64,000 nucleotides of DNA from Pelagibacterium nitratireducens (lineage in GTDB: Bacteria > Pseudomonadota > Alphaproteobacteria > Rhizobiales > Devosiaceae). A model generated the notes under the pieces. The model was not told the origin of the DNA. It saw nothing but the letters and a program-made list of their open reading frames with translations, and made no database searches. The stretch lies in assembly GCF_037044555.1 (NCBI RefSeq), contig NZ_CP146275.1, forward strand, positions 496,001 through 560,000. Direction: 5' to 3'. The number at the start of each line of letters is the position of its first letter. Within the stretch, counting starts at the first letter, position 1. A program made the translations under genes and the position numbers. Shown here piece by piece: positions 16,802-25,537 of this stretch.

Positions 16802-17847
16802 GCAATATCAGGGTCCTCGTCGTCGACGATTCGGCGCTCATTCGGGACGTGCTTTCCAAAACGCTGGCGCAAGAGGGCGATATCACCGTGGTGGGTACCG
16901 CGCATGATCCGCTGGACGCGCGCGACAAGATCAAGGCGCTCAACCCCGATGTGGTGACGCTCGATATCGAAATGCCCAATATGAACGGGCTGGCCTTTTT
17001 GCAAAAGATCATGCGGCTGCGGCCACTGCCGGTGGTGATGGTTTCAACCCTAACCACCAAAGGGGCGTCCGAAACCATGCTGGCGCTGGAGCTCGGTGCC
17101 GTCGATTTCGTCGCCAAGCCCGGCACCGAGATGGCAGGAGGGCTGGAGGCATTCGGCGCAACGCTGCGTGAGAAGGTACGCTTTGCGGCGCAGTCGGACG
17201 TGCAGGCGCGGGCCCATCGCGCCCCAGCGCCCGATTTACCGCTCAAGACGGCTGCGGCGCCCGAGGGGGCGCTTATTGCCATTGGCGCCTCCACCGGTGG
17301 TGTCGAGGCGATCCGGCAGGTGCTTTCATCCATTCCTTCCGATTGTCCACCGATCGTGATCGCCCAGCACATGCCCAAGGGGTTTACAGCGCGGTTCGCC
17401 GCCCGGCTCAACGAGCTCGTGCCGGTCAGGGTGATCGAGGCTGCCGACCGCATGGTGCTCGAGCGCGGAACAGCCTATGTCGCTCCGGGAGATTTTCACC
17501 TGCGGGTGGAAAAGACCTCGGGCCAGCTCAAATGCCGGGTGACCCAGGATGAGGTAACGTCGGGACACAGGCCGAGCGTGGACGTGCTTTTTTCATCCGC
17601 CGCCAAGGTGGTGGGCTCGATGGCCGTGGGGGCAATCCTGACGGGCATGGGGCGCGACGGTGCGTTGGGCATGAAAGCCATGCGTGAGGCTGGGGCGTTC
17701 ACCATCGGGCAGTCGCAGGGATCGGCCCTGATCTACGGCATGCCCAAGGCAGCGTTCGAGATGGGTGCGGTGATCGAGGAAGCGCCGGTGGAAAAGATCG
17801 CCGGGCGCTTAGTTAGCGCACTCATGAAGCTCAAGGCTGCAGCTTGA
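16798..17847 (+). CDS. cheB: Chemotaxis methylesterase CheB
   Basis: Response-regulator-controlled glutamate methylesterase, 349 residues. The receiver domain has VDDSALIRD and the phospho-aspartate in VTLDIEMPNMNG (about 57). A linker near 135-155 leads to the esterase domain with catalytic Ser in IGASTGGVEAI (about 164), His in AQHMPKGF (about 191) and Asp in TGMGRDGALG (about 286). All key residues are present. Its activator kinase CheA is not encoded in this window. Confidence 0.96.
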   Translation: MSNIRVLVVDDSALIRDVLSKTLAQEGDITVVGTAHDPLDARDKIKALNPDVVTLDIEMPNMNGLAFLQKIMRLRPLPVVMVSTLTTKGASETMLALELGAVDFVAKPGTEMAGGLEAFGATLREKVRFAAQSDVQARAHRAPAPDLPLKTAAAPEGALIAIGASTGGVEAIRQVLSSIPSDCPPIVIAQHMPKGFTARFAARLNELVPVRVIEAADRMVLERGTAYVAPGDFHLRVEKTSGQLKCRVTQDEVTSGHRPSVDVLFSSAAKVVGSMAVGAILTGMGRDGALGMKAMREAGAFTIGQSQGSALIYGMPKAAFEMGAVIEEAPVEKIAGRLVSALMKLKAAA

Positions 17848-17938
17848 GGCTTTGTATTGAGATTATTGTAACGCTTGTCCCCTAATTTCGCAGGTTGACC
17901 ATTCCGGAAGAAGACCGGGTATTGAAGGCGGAGAATCC

Positions 17939-18328
17939 ATGCCAAAGGCCAGCGCTGTCAGCGTTCTCATTGTCGATGACCAGCAATCGATGCGGGGCAT
18001 CTGCAAATACATCCTCACTCAGCTCGGGTTCAAGGACATCGTGGAGGCCAAGTCCGGCCGCGATGCGCTGACCAAGCTTGAAAAGACAAGTGTCGACCTC
18101 ATCATTTCCGACTGGAACATGGATGATGTGGACGGGCTGACGCTGCTGAAGGTGATCCGCAAGCATCCGCGCACGCAAGGCATGCCCTTTATCATGGCCA
18201 CGGGCCGCTCCGATAAGGAGCAGGTCAAGGAAGCCATCGAGAGTGGTGTGAACAACTATATCATCAAACCTTACGATGCCGGGACAATGAAGAAGCGCAT
18301 CGAGGCGGTTATCGGCGCGCTGAGCTGA
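17939..18328 (+). CDS. cheY: Chemotaxis response regulator CheY
   Basis: Single receiver domain of 129 residues that carries the signal to the flagellar motor or acts as a phosphate sink. It has the acidic pair in LIVDDQQSM, the phospho-aspartate in IISDWNMDD (about 58), Thr in MATGRSD (about 88) and Lys in IIKPYD (about 110). Rhizobia usually have two CheYs; only one is here, and I cannot tell whether it is the motor-binding or the sink type. It sits 91 bases after cheB, probably in the same operon. Confidence 0.93.
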   Translation: MPKASAVSVLIVDDQQSMRGICKYILTQLGFKDIVEAKSGRDALTKLEKTSVDLIISDWNMDDVDGLTLLKVIRKHPRTQGMPFIMATGRSDKEQVKEAIESGVNNYIIKPYDAGTMKKRIEAVIGALS

Positions 18329-18352
18329 GCGAGCGGACTATTTGCGTTTGCA

Positions 18353-18378
18353 GGGGCGTCCATCGGGGCGCCCTTTTG
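18353..18378 (+). terminator. Possible terminator after cheY
   Basis: GGGCG (18354-18358), a 10-base loop, CGCCC (18369-18373), then four T. The stem is short but the position after cheY and before mgsA is right. Confidence 0.45.
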
Positions 18379-18444
18379 CTGCCGGGCTTGGCAAGGCGGC
18401 TATCGCATGGTTGAAGAGCAAAACGGGCAAGGACGGCAAGTGCC

Positions 18445-18813
18445 ATGACCACAAAGACCATCGGGCTGGTAGCCCATGACGAAAAGAAGGACGACATGGT
18501 CGCCTTCGCGCGGGCGCACAAGGACCAGTTGAATGGGTTCACGCTGGTGGGTACCGGTACGACCGGCGGACGCGTGGCCCAGGAAACCGGGCTCGAGGTT
18601 CTGGCGCTGAAAAGCGGCCCGCTGGGTGGGGATGCGCAGATCGGGGCGATGATTGCCGAGGGACGGCTGGACGCGCTGATTTTTTTCATAGACCCCATGA
18701 GCGCGCTGCCGCACGATGTGGACGTCAAGGCTCTGACCCGGCTCGCGACGCTTTATGACATCCCGGTGGCCTACAACAAGTCCACAGCCGAAGCCGTGCT
18801 TAAAGCGCTTTGA
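18445..18813 (+). CDS. mgsA: Methylglyoxal synthase
   Basis: Converts dihydroxyacetone phosphate to methylglyoxal and phosphate, a bypass of lower glycolysis used under phosphate limitation or sugar-phosphate stress. At 122 residues it is slightly shorter than the E. coli enzyme but complete. Visible features are [11 protein letters not shown] with the substrate-binding His, TGTTGGRV, the catalytic Asp region [12 protein letters not shown] (about 57-68) and [14 protein letters not shown]. It stands alone between cheY and the liv-type transporter, with no obvious functional link to either. Confidence 0.93.
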   Translation: MTTKTIGLVAHDEKKDDMVAFARAHKDQLNGFTLVGTGTTGGRVAQETGLEVLALKSGPLGGDAQIGAMIAEGRLDALIFFIDPMSALPHDVDVKALTRLATLYDIPVAYNKSTAEAVLKAL

Positions 18814-18904
18814 GTTGACCGGATGGACCGCTTGTGAGCAGATGCCGCAATTCCAACGAATTTGACCTTTTGGTCCAACGATAATTCAGGGGCTGAGCAT
18901 AGGC

Positions 18905-19690
18905 GTGGCGTTTGACGCGGTAATCGAGGTGCGTTCCGTTTCAAAACGGTTTGGCGGGCTTTTGGCTGTTTCGAACTGTTCGCTCGAAGTCGAGCGCGGA
19001 TCGATCACCGGACTGATCGGGCCGAACGGGGCGGGCAAATCCACCCTGTTCAACATGGTGGCCGGCAATTTCGCGCCCACCAGCGGGCAGATCATCTTTG
19101 ACGGGCAGGACATTACGGGGCTCAAGCCGCACGAGTTGTTCCGGCTGGGCATGTTGCGCACCTTCCAGATCGCGCATGAATTTTCCCAGATGACCGCGCT
19201 GGAGAATCTGATGATGGTTCCCGGCGATCAGCCGGGCGAGAGCCTTTCGACCCTGTGGTTCCAGCCGGGCAGGGCTGCGGCGCGCGAGGCAGAGGTGCGT
19301 CAGAAAGCACTCCATGTCATCGATTTTCTCAAACTCGGGCACGTCAAGAACGAGTTGGCGGGCAATCTTTCGGGCGGACAGAAAAAACTGCTTGAGCTGG
19401 GCCGCACCATGATGGTGGACGCCAAGATCGTGCTGCTCGACGAAGTGGCGGCGGGGGTCAACAAGACCCTGCTCAACGATCTGGCCGCCAATATCGAGCG
19501 CATGAACAAAGAGCTCGGCTACACCTTCTTTGTCATCGAGCACGATATGGACCTGATCGCGCGGCTGTGTGACCCGGTGATCGTGATGGCGCAGGGCGAG
19601 GTGATCGCCAAAGGCAATATGGAAGAGCTACGCGCCAACCCGATGATCGTCGAGGCCTATTTCGGTGGCCCGGTGGAGGCCGTGCGATGA
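18905..19690 (+). CDS. Branched-chain amino-acid-type ABC transporter ATPase, LivG-like
   Basis: First nucleotide-binding subunit of a HAAT-family importer, 261 residues from a GTG start. Walker A GPNGAGKST lies near residue 39, the signature LSGGQKKLLELGR near 156, and Walker B VLLDEVAAGVN near 177, where the usual proline after the glutamate is valine. The next gene starts within its last four bases. It heads livG-F-H-M, with the binding protein on the opposite strand beyond the operon. Ligands of this family include amino acids, urea and short amides; the actual one is open. Confidence 0.9.
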   Translation: MAFDAVIEVRSVSKRFGGLLAVSNCSLEVERGSITGLIGPNGAGKSTLFNMVAGNFAPTSGQIIFDGQDITGLKPHELFRLGMLRTFQIAHEFSQMTALENLMMVPGDQPGESLSTLWFQPGRAAAREAEVRQKALHVIDFLKLGHVKNELAGNLSGGQKKLLELGRTMMVDAKIVLLDEVAAGVNKTLLNDLAANIERMNKELGYTFFVIEHDMDLIARLCDPVIVMAQGEVIAKGNMEELRANPMIVEAYFGGPVEAVR

Positions 19691-20391
19691 GCCTTATCGA
19701 TCTTAAGGACATTGTGGCCGGCTATGGCGGCGCGCCAATCCTCAATGGCGTCAACATGGCGATCGACGCGTCCGATATCGGAGTGATCGTGGGACCGAAC
19801 GGGGCGGGCAAATCGACCACTCTGAAGGCCATCTTCGGGCTTTTGACCGTTACGGGCGGGACCGTGACATTCGGTGGGCAGGATGTGACCAATTTCGAGG
19901 CCGACCGCCTGGTGCCGATGGGGCTTTCGTTCGTGCCCCAGGAGCACAACGTCTTTACCTCTATGTCGGTACACGAGAATTTCGAGATGGGCGCCTTCGT
20001 GCGGCGCGACGACATCACCGAAAGTCTCGATATGGTCTATGAGATGTTTCCTGATCTCAAGGCCAAGCGCAAACAGCCGGCGGGCGAACTGTCGGGCGGG
20101 CAGCGCCAGATGGTGGCCATGGGGCGGGCGCTGATGAGCCGGCCGAAACTGTTGATGCTCGATGAGCCCTCGGCCGGGCTTTCGCCGCGCTACATGATGG
20201 AAATTTTCGAACAGGTGGTCAAGATCAACGCCGCGGGCGTTGGTATCCTGATGGTCGAGCAGAATGCGCGTCAGGCGCTGGCGTTCGCGACCAAGGGGTT
20301 CGTTCTGACCAGCGGACAGAACAGGTTCACCGGAACCGGGCAGGAATTGCTCGACGATCCGGATGTGGCCAAGAGCTTTCTTGGCGGGTGA
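19687..20391 (+). CDS. Branched-chain amino-acid-type ABC transporter ATPase, LivF-like
   Basis: Second ATPase subunit, 234 residues. Walker A GPNGAGKST near residue 37, signature LSGGQRQMVAMGRALM near 135, Walker B LLMLDEPSAGLSP near 156 and the His-equivalent position in a MVEQNARQAL switch. ATGA overlap with livG-like gene; 18 bases to the first permease. Confidence 0.93.
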   Translation: MSLIDLKDIVAGYGGAPILNGVNMAIDASDIGVIVGPNGAGKSTTLKAIFGLLTVTGGTVTFGGQDVTNFEADRLVPMGLSFVPQEHNVFTSMSVHENFEMGAFVRRDDITESLDMVYEMFPDLKAKRKQPAGELSGGQRQMVAMGRALMSRPKLLMLDEPSAGLSPRYMMEIFEQVVKINAAGVGILMVEQNARQALAFATKGFVLTSGQNRFTGTGQELLDDPDVAKSFLGG

Positions 20392-20409
20392 TCCGGAGCT
20401 GATGAAAGC

Positions 20410-21408
20410 ATGAACGATCTTATCTTTTTCTTCAATCAGGCGCTGATCGGCGGGGTGGTGCTGGGCTCGGTCTATGCACTGGGCGCCGTGGGCGTGACGC
20501 TAATTTTCGGTATCCTGCGGTTTGCCCATTTCGCCCATGGCGACATGATGACCATGGGGGCGTTCATCACCTTTATCCTGGCCGGCGTTTTGACGGCACT
20601 GGGGATCGTGACACCCATTCCGACCGGTGTGCTGGTGGTGCCGCTGGCCATGGTGCTGGCGGCGGGGCTGGCGCTGGGGATCGACAAAGGGTTTTATGCG
20701 CCGCTTCGGGCCCGCGGGGCAAAACCGGTGACATTGCTGATCGCCTCGATCGGGGTCACCATGATGATCCAGGGGCTGATCCGGCTGTTTTTCGGGGTGG
20801 AGACGCGCTCGTTCTTCGATACCGAACCCAAGCAGATTTTCCGGATCGAATTGCCCTTCGAGGGGGTCACCCGGCCCATCACCTTTACAGAGCCGCAGGT
20901 CTGGCTGGTGGCTTCGACCGCTATCGCCGTGATTGCCCTGCACTACTTTCTCACCCGCTCGCGGTTGGGCAAGGGGATGCGGGCTATGGCCGACAATCCC
21001 GACCTGGCCAAGGTTTCAGGCATCAACACCAAGCTCGTCGTGCGGGTGACATGGGTGATTGCGGGTGCGCTGGCTTGCCTGGCGGGCACCATGCTGGCGC
21101 TCGATGTAACACTGAAACCCGATCTGGCCTTCAATATCGTGTTGCCGATCTTTGCAGCAGCCATCCTGGGAGGGTTGGGGCATGCCTATGGGGCAATTGC
21201 TGGCGGGTTCGTTCTGGGATTTGCGGAAACGCTGGCGGTGTTCAATTGGGCGGTGCTGCTGCGCCCGTTCCGCGATGTCCTCTGGTTTGACATCCCCGCT
21301 TCGCTGACCCTGGTTCAGTCCGAATACAAACTCACCGTCGCCTTCGTGATCCTGGTCGTCGTGCTTCTGGTGCGGCCAACGGGAATCTTTAGGGGAGCCT
21401 CCACATGA
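20410..21408 (+). CDS. Branched-chain amino-acid-type ABC transporter permease, LivH-like
   Basis: Inner-membrane subunit of 332 residues with about eight hydrophobic segments. The LivH pattern GSVYALGAVGVTLIFGILRFAHFAHGD is near residues 20-45 and the ATPase-contact segment near 200-215 reads MRAMADNPDLAKVSGIN. It overlaps the next permease by ATGA. Confidence 0.92.
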   Translation: MNDLIFFFNQALIGGVVLGSVYALGAVGVTLIFGILRFAHFAHGDMMTMGAFITFILAGVLTALGIVTPIPTGVLVVPLAMVLAAGLALGIDKGFYAPLRARGAKPVTLLIASIGVTMMIQGLIRLFFGVETRSFFDTEPKQIFRIELPFEGVTRPITFTEPQVWLVASTAIAVIALHYFLTRSRLGKGMRAMADNPDLAKVSGINTKLVVRVTWVIAGALACLAGTMLALDVTLKPDLAFNIVLPIFAAAILGGLGHAYGAIAGGFVLGFAETLAVFNWAVLLRPFRDVLWFDIPASLTLVQSEYKLTVAFVILVVVLLVRPTGIFRGAST

Positions 21409-22688
21409 CCGCGCGCTATATCGGGCTGTTTGCAGCGCTGTTTGCGCTGATCGTTTTCGTGGGTGTGATGATGGGCACCCCGTTCACCGTGCGGCTGATG
21501 GTGGAGGCCTTCGCCTTTGCGCTGATCGCCATGGGGCTCAATATCCAGTGGGGCTTTGGCGGGCTGTTCAATTTCGGCATTCTGGGCATGCTGATGGTGG
21601 GCGGGTTTGCCGTCACCTTCATCTCCTTTCCGGTCAACGCGGCGTTCTGGGAATCCGAGGGCCCGATGCTGCTCGGGCGCACCGCAATCGCGGCGGCGAT
21701 CGGGGCGATTATCATCTTTTTCGCCCATCGCGTGCAGCGGTTCGGAATAACGGGCAAATGGCGCGGGGCGGTGATCGTTGTCGCGTGGTTTGCCGCCTAT
21801 GTTATCTTCCGTACGCAGATGGATCCGGCCGCCAACACTATCACCTCGACCGCCGGCTGGGTCGGCGGGCTGGGCCTACCGGTGATCCTTGGCTGGGCCT
21901 TCGGGGGTATTCTGGCCGGGCTGATCGGGTTTCTGGTGGGGAAGGTCAGCCTTGGGCTGCGGGCCGATTATCTGGCGATTGCGACCATCGGGATTGCCGA
22001 AATTTTGCGGGCTGTGATCCGTAACATGGAATGGCTGACGCGCGGCACGCTAACGGTTTCGCCCATCCCCTGGCCGGTGCCCAATCCGCAATACTATCAG
22101 GAGTTTGGTGTTTCGATCACCGACAGCTTCGTTTACGCGCGGGCCGGGTTTCTCGCGCTGGTGGTGGCTATCGTCATCGTGGCGCTGTTCTTGATCCACA
22201 GGGCGTATCAGGGGCCTTGGGGTCGCATGATGCGGGCCATTCGTGACAATCACATCTCGTCGGCATCGATGGGCAAGGATGTAACGGGGCGGCAACTTGA
22301 GATTTTCATTTTCGGCTCGGTGCTCATGGGCATTGGCGGGGCGATCCTCGTTTCGTTCGTGGGCATCTATGACCCCTCGAGCTACCAGCCGATCAACCAC
22401 ACCTTCATCATCTGGGTGATGCTGATCGTGGGTGGAGCGGGAAACAATTTCGGGGCGCTGTTTGGCGGGCTGTTCATCTATATCGTGTGGATGCTGTCCG
22501 AGCAGGTGGCGACGGGCCTGTTCGGGGCCCTGAGCAACTGGTCGTCCTCGATGGGCTGGGGCGAAATTCCCGACATCGAAACCCGTGCCGTACAGATGCG
22601 GATTTTCGTTCTGGGGCTGGTGGTGACCATTGCCCTGCGGTTTGCGCCAAAGGGGCTGTTGCCCGAGCATATCGAGCGCAAAGACTAG
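21405..22688 (+). CDS. Branched-chain amino-acid-type ABC transporter permease, LivM-like
   Basis: Second permease, 427 residues, somewhat longer than typical LivM because of an extra hydrophobic region between about residues 75 and 165. The LivM hallmark ADYLAIATIGIAEILR is near 188-203 and the coupling segment WGRMMRAIRDNHISSASMG near 272. Last gene of the operon, followed by a bidirectional terminator. Confidence 0.9.
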   Translation: MTARYIGLFAALFALIVFVGVMMGTPFTVRLMVEAFAFALIAMGLNIQWGFGGLFNFGILGMLMVGGFAVTFISFPVNAAFWESEGPMLLGRTAIAAAIGAIIIFFAHRVQRFGITGKWRGAVIVVAWFAAYVIFRTQMDPAANTITSTAGWVGGLGLPVILGWAFGGILAGLIGFLVGKVSLGLRADYLAIATIGIAEILRAVIRNMEWLTRGTLTVSPIPWPVPNPQYYQEFGVSITDSFVYARAGFLALVVAIVIVALFLIHRAYQGPWGRMMRAIRDNHISSASMGKDVTGRQLEIFIFGSVLMGIGGAILVSFVGIYDPSSYQPINHTFIIWVMLIVGGAGNNFGALFGGLFIYIVWMLSEQVATGLFGALSNWSSSMGWGEIPDIETRAVQMRIFVLGLVVTIALRFAPKGLLPEHIERKD

Positions 22689-22795
22689 AACGGCTTCCGG
22701 TTCGGGGACCCCATCAGTGGGGCCCCTCCCCGGCGATCCGCTCCCGTTCAAGCACCTGGGGCAGGCTCTTTCTCCCCAAAGGGAAAGCAAAAAAG

Positions 22796-22825
22796 AAAAA
22801 GCCCGGGATCGCTCCCGGGCTTTTC
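22796..22825. terminator. Bidirectional terminator between convergent livM-like and binding-protein genes
   Basis: GCCCGGGA (22801-22808), TCGC loop, TCCCGGGC (22813-22820), flanked by A-rich bases on the left and TTTT on the right, so it can end transcripts from both strands. Confidence 0.85.
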
Positions 22826-22845
22826 GTATTGGGGTATTGGTTGGC

Positions 22846-24054
22846 TTATTCGATGACGCCAACTTCGACGAACGAGCCGCCTTCGACGGTCATTTCGACG
22901 ATTACGCCGTCAACATCGCCCGCATCGTCAAAGTCCAGATCGCCACCGGCGCCCTGATAGTCGATGTCGGTGCCGGCCGCGATGAGTTCCTTGGCCTTTT
23001 CCCATTCGCCCGGAAGGATGGTTTCGCCCGGAGCCGAGGAGACTTCGCGCAGGGCGGCGGAGAGGCCTTCCCGGTCAGCCGAGCCGTTCTTTTCGATGGC
23101 GAGGGCCAGAAGGAGGGCCGCATCGTAGGACTGGGGAGCGTAAACGTCGTTCGGGGTCAGCCCGGCGGCGGTGGCCAGATCGGCGTAAACCGTTGCGCTT
23201 TCGCCTTCGAACGCACCGGCGCGGGTGGCGATCATGCCTTCCACGCTGCCAGCATCGATACCGGTGAACAAGTCGTCGCCGACCATGCCGTCACCACCAA
23301 CGTAGGTGACGAAATTGCCCGATTCCAAGGCCTGACGCAGCAGGGTCTGACCCGAGGAGTTGGCATAGGCAAGGACAACGAGGGTTTGTGCGCCCGAGGA
23401 GGCCAAATTGCCCAGCTCGGCGCGATAATCGGCCTTGCCGTCTTCATGGGCAAGGTTGGCTGCGATGGTGCCGCCCCCAGCTTCATAGGCCTCGGTGACA
23501 GCCGAAGCAAAGCCCGAACCATAGTCGTTGTTGACATAGGTCAGCGCAATTTCGGTGATGTCCTTGGACAAAAGCAGCTCGGCGAGCTTTTGGCCCTGGA
23601 AGGCATCGGAGGGGGTGGTGCGGAAGACAAGGTCGTTGTCTTCGAGCGTGGTCAGGGCCGGCGCAGTGGAGGCGGGCGAGATCATGACGACGCCGCCGGG
23701 AATGGCGGCAGAATTGGCGCCACCTATGGTTTCACCGGTGCAAAGCCCGCCCACAATGGCGCTCACCTGGTCGGTGTTGACCAGACGGTCGGTCGCGTTG
23801 GCTGCGGCGGTCGCATCGCAGGCGCCGTCGGCTGAAACGATCGAGAACGTGCCGCCATCAAGTATGCCACCCTGATCGTTGACCTGCTGGACGGCCAGTT
23901 CGGCGCCGGCAAAGATCGGGGGCGCAAGGCTTTCAATGGGGCCAGTGAAGCCGCCCATAAAGCCGATCGTGACATCCTGTGCGACGGCGGGGGCCGCCAT
24001 CGAAAGAACGCCTGCGGCGACCGCAAGGGTCAGAGATTTTTTGATATGACGCAT
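22846..24054 (-). CDS. ABC transporter substrate-binding protein, LivK-like
   Basis: Periplasmic receptor probably serving the adjacent LivGFHM-like system, 402 residues from the ATG at 24054, which has GAGGG 7 bases upstream; a longer reading to 24228 adds only an unlikely leader. The signal peptide is MRHIKKSLTLAVAAGVLSMA with cleavage after AVAQ. The type 1 periplasmic fold shows in DVTIGFMGGFTGPIESLAPP, then GGICTGE-like and ISPASTAPALT segments that bind the ligand's amino-acid moiety. It is convergent with the rest of the operon, so binding protein and channel must be expressed from separate promoters. Confidence 0.92.
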   Translation of the reverse strand: MRHIKKSLTLAVAAGVLSMAAPAVAQDVTIGFMGGFTGPIESLAPPIFAGAELAVQQVNDQGGILDGGTFSIVSADGACDATAAANATDRLVNTDQVSAIVGGLCTGETIGGANSAAIPGGVVMISPASTAPALTTLEDNDLVFRTTPSDAFQGQKLAELLLSKDITEIALTYVNNDYGSGFASAVTEAYEAGGGTIAANLAHEDGKADYRAELGNLASSGAQTLVVLAYANSSGQTLLRQALESGNFVTYVGGDGMVGDDLFTGIDAGSVEGMIATRAGAFEGESATVYADLATAAGLTPNDVYAPQSYDAALLLALAIEKNGSADREGLSAALREVSSAPGETILPGEWEKAKELIAAGTDIDYQGAGGDLDFDDAGDVDGVIVEMTVEGGSFVEVGVIE

Positions 24055-24310
24055 GATATCCCTCAAGAGTTTGGTCGTGCCATGCCCCTCCCGTGCCGCA
24101 TGGTGGTCAAAATCCCAGTGCGATCTTTTCGGTTCGGACAGCCCAACTGGAAAAAGGTCCACTCGCTGGACCCGCTCCAGACGGTACCATTGCACAGTTG
24201 CGTTTATGGAGTCATCAGGTTTTGGCACGAATTTTCTTGAGCCTACAGTTGCTTAACGGGCGGGCATTTGCCAGTTATGATCGTTGATCATTCAGGGAGG
24301 CAGGTGGCCG

Positions 24311-25372
24311 ATGCGGATCAAGATGGCCCATGTCCTTGTAGCGGTGATTGGCTTTGTGCCGGCAACGGGGTATGGGCAGGTGCAAGTGCTCGATAGCTCG
24401 GGCGGAGCGGGCGAGGCAGCTCCTGCCAGCGCCGAATCCATACCGCAACCGCCTTGTGGCAGCAGCGAGATCACCATTGCCGAAATGGGCTGGCCGTCGG
24501 CGGCAATTCTGGCCAATATCCACGCGACGCTCTTGCGGGCCGAATATCAATGCGCAGTGCGGTTGGTGCCGGGGGAACCCGAAGCAACGCTGGCATCGAT
24601 GGCGACGACGCAGCAACCGGCGGTGGCGCCCGAGTTGTGGGTCTCTCGGCAGGCCGAGGTGTGGAACGGCGCCATGCAAGCATCGAGTGCGCGAGCCGCG
24701 GCTTCCACCTTTACCGGTGGCGCGCTTGAGGCCTGGTTCGTACCCTCCTATGTTTTGGAAAACAACAGCGGGCTGGCAGCCGCCGACGACATCATGGACC
24801 ATTGGCAGGTGTTCGTTCCGGCAGGTGAAAGCCGGGCCGAACTTTATTCGTGTCCCGCCGACTGGGCTTGCGCGATCATCAACAGGAACATGGCCGCGGG
24901 GCTTGGGCTTGATGAACGATTCGATATCGTCGAGCCGCTCGACAGGTTCGCCATGGACGGGGCAATTACCGATGCGGTCAGCCAGCGCCAGCCGGTGCTG
25001 ACCTATTACTGGCAACCCAACGCACTTATTGACCGGCTTGATCTCGTTCCGCTCGACATGGGCGGATTCGATGCGGGCAATGCCCAATGCATGGCCATTC
25101 GCGATTGCGTGCCATTCGGAGGATCGGGGTTTGCGCCCGACACCGTGGTGATTGCGGTGGCCGAATGGCTCTTTTCAGATACGCCCGATGTTGCCGATTA
25201 TTTTGCGCGCGCCTCCATGCCGCTCGATGAAATGAACCGGCTTTTGGCCTGGCAAGCCGAGAACGAGGCTAGTGCGGAAGCCGTGGCGCAGAATTTTCTG
25301 ATCACTGGACGCGATGTATGGCAGGACTGGGTGGACGGGGCTGAACCGGAGGACCGTGCAACGGCGCCATAA
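24311..25372 (+). CDS. Glycine betaine/proline-type ABC substrate-binding protein (OpuAC domain)
   Basis: Periplasmic binding protein for a quaternary ammonium compound such as glycine betaine or choline, 353 residues from the ATG at 24311 with AGGGAGG about 10 bases upstream. A signal peptide (cleavage near TGYGQ) is followed by the ProX-like core: ITIAEMGWPSAAILANIH (about 55-72), PELWVSRQAEVWNGAMQ near 108 and the aromatic segment YYWQPNALIDRLDLV near 230. No ATPase or permease genes adjoin it, so it either works with components elsewhere or is an orphan receptor. It is divergent from the LivK-like gene with a 256-base gap. Confidence 0.83.
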   Translation: MRIKMAHVLVAVIGFVPATGYGQVQVLDSSGGAGEAAPASAESIPQPPCGSSEITIAEMGWPSAAILANIHATLLRAEYQCAVRLVPGEPEATLASMATTQQPAVAPELWVSRQAEVWNGAMQASSARAAASTFTGGALEAWFVPSYVLENNSGLAAADDIMDHWQVFVPAGESRAELYSCPADWACAIINRNMAAGLGLDERFDIVEPLDRFAMDGAITDAVSQRQPVLTYYWQPNALIDRLDLVPLDMGGFDAGNAQCMAIRDCVPFGGSGFAPDTVVIAVAEWLFSDTPDVADYFARASMPLDEMNRLLAWQAENEASAEAVAQNFLITGRDVWQDWVDGAEPEDRATAP

Positions 25373-25537
25373 GAAATCCCTAACCATGAGACGGGGTTTC
25401 AGAGCGTTGTCGCAGGACTGTCACATAATGGTCCGACGATGGTGGATTGCCGGAGTCTGCCAGTTGATTTCTGGTACAAGTTATTGATTTATTGGGAATA
25501 TTTTTCGATATTCACCTTGCGTTAAAACGCGCTGCGT

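Noticed and set aside
24223..24240. Possible sigma-54 promoter (TGGCACG then TTCTT) before the betaine-type binding protein gene
   Set aside because: The -24 element is good but the essential GC at -12 is missing.
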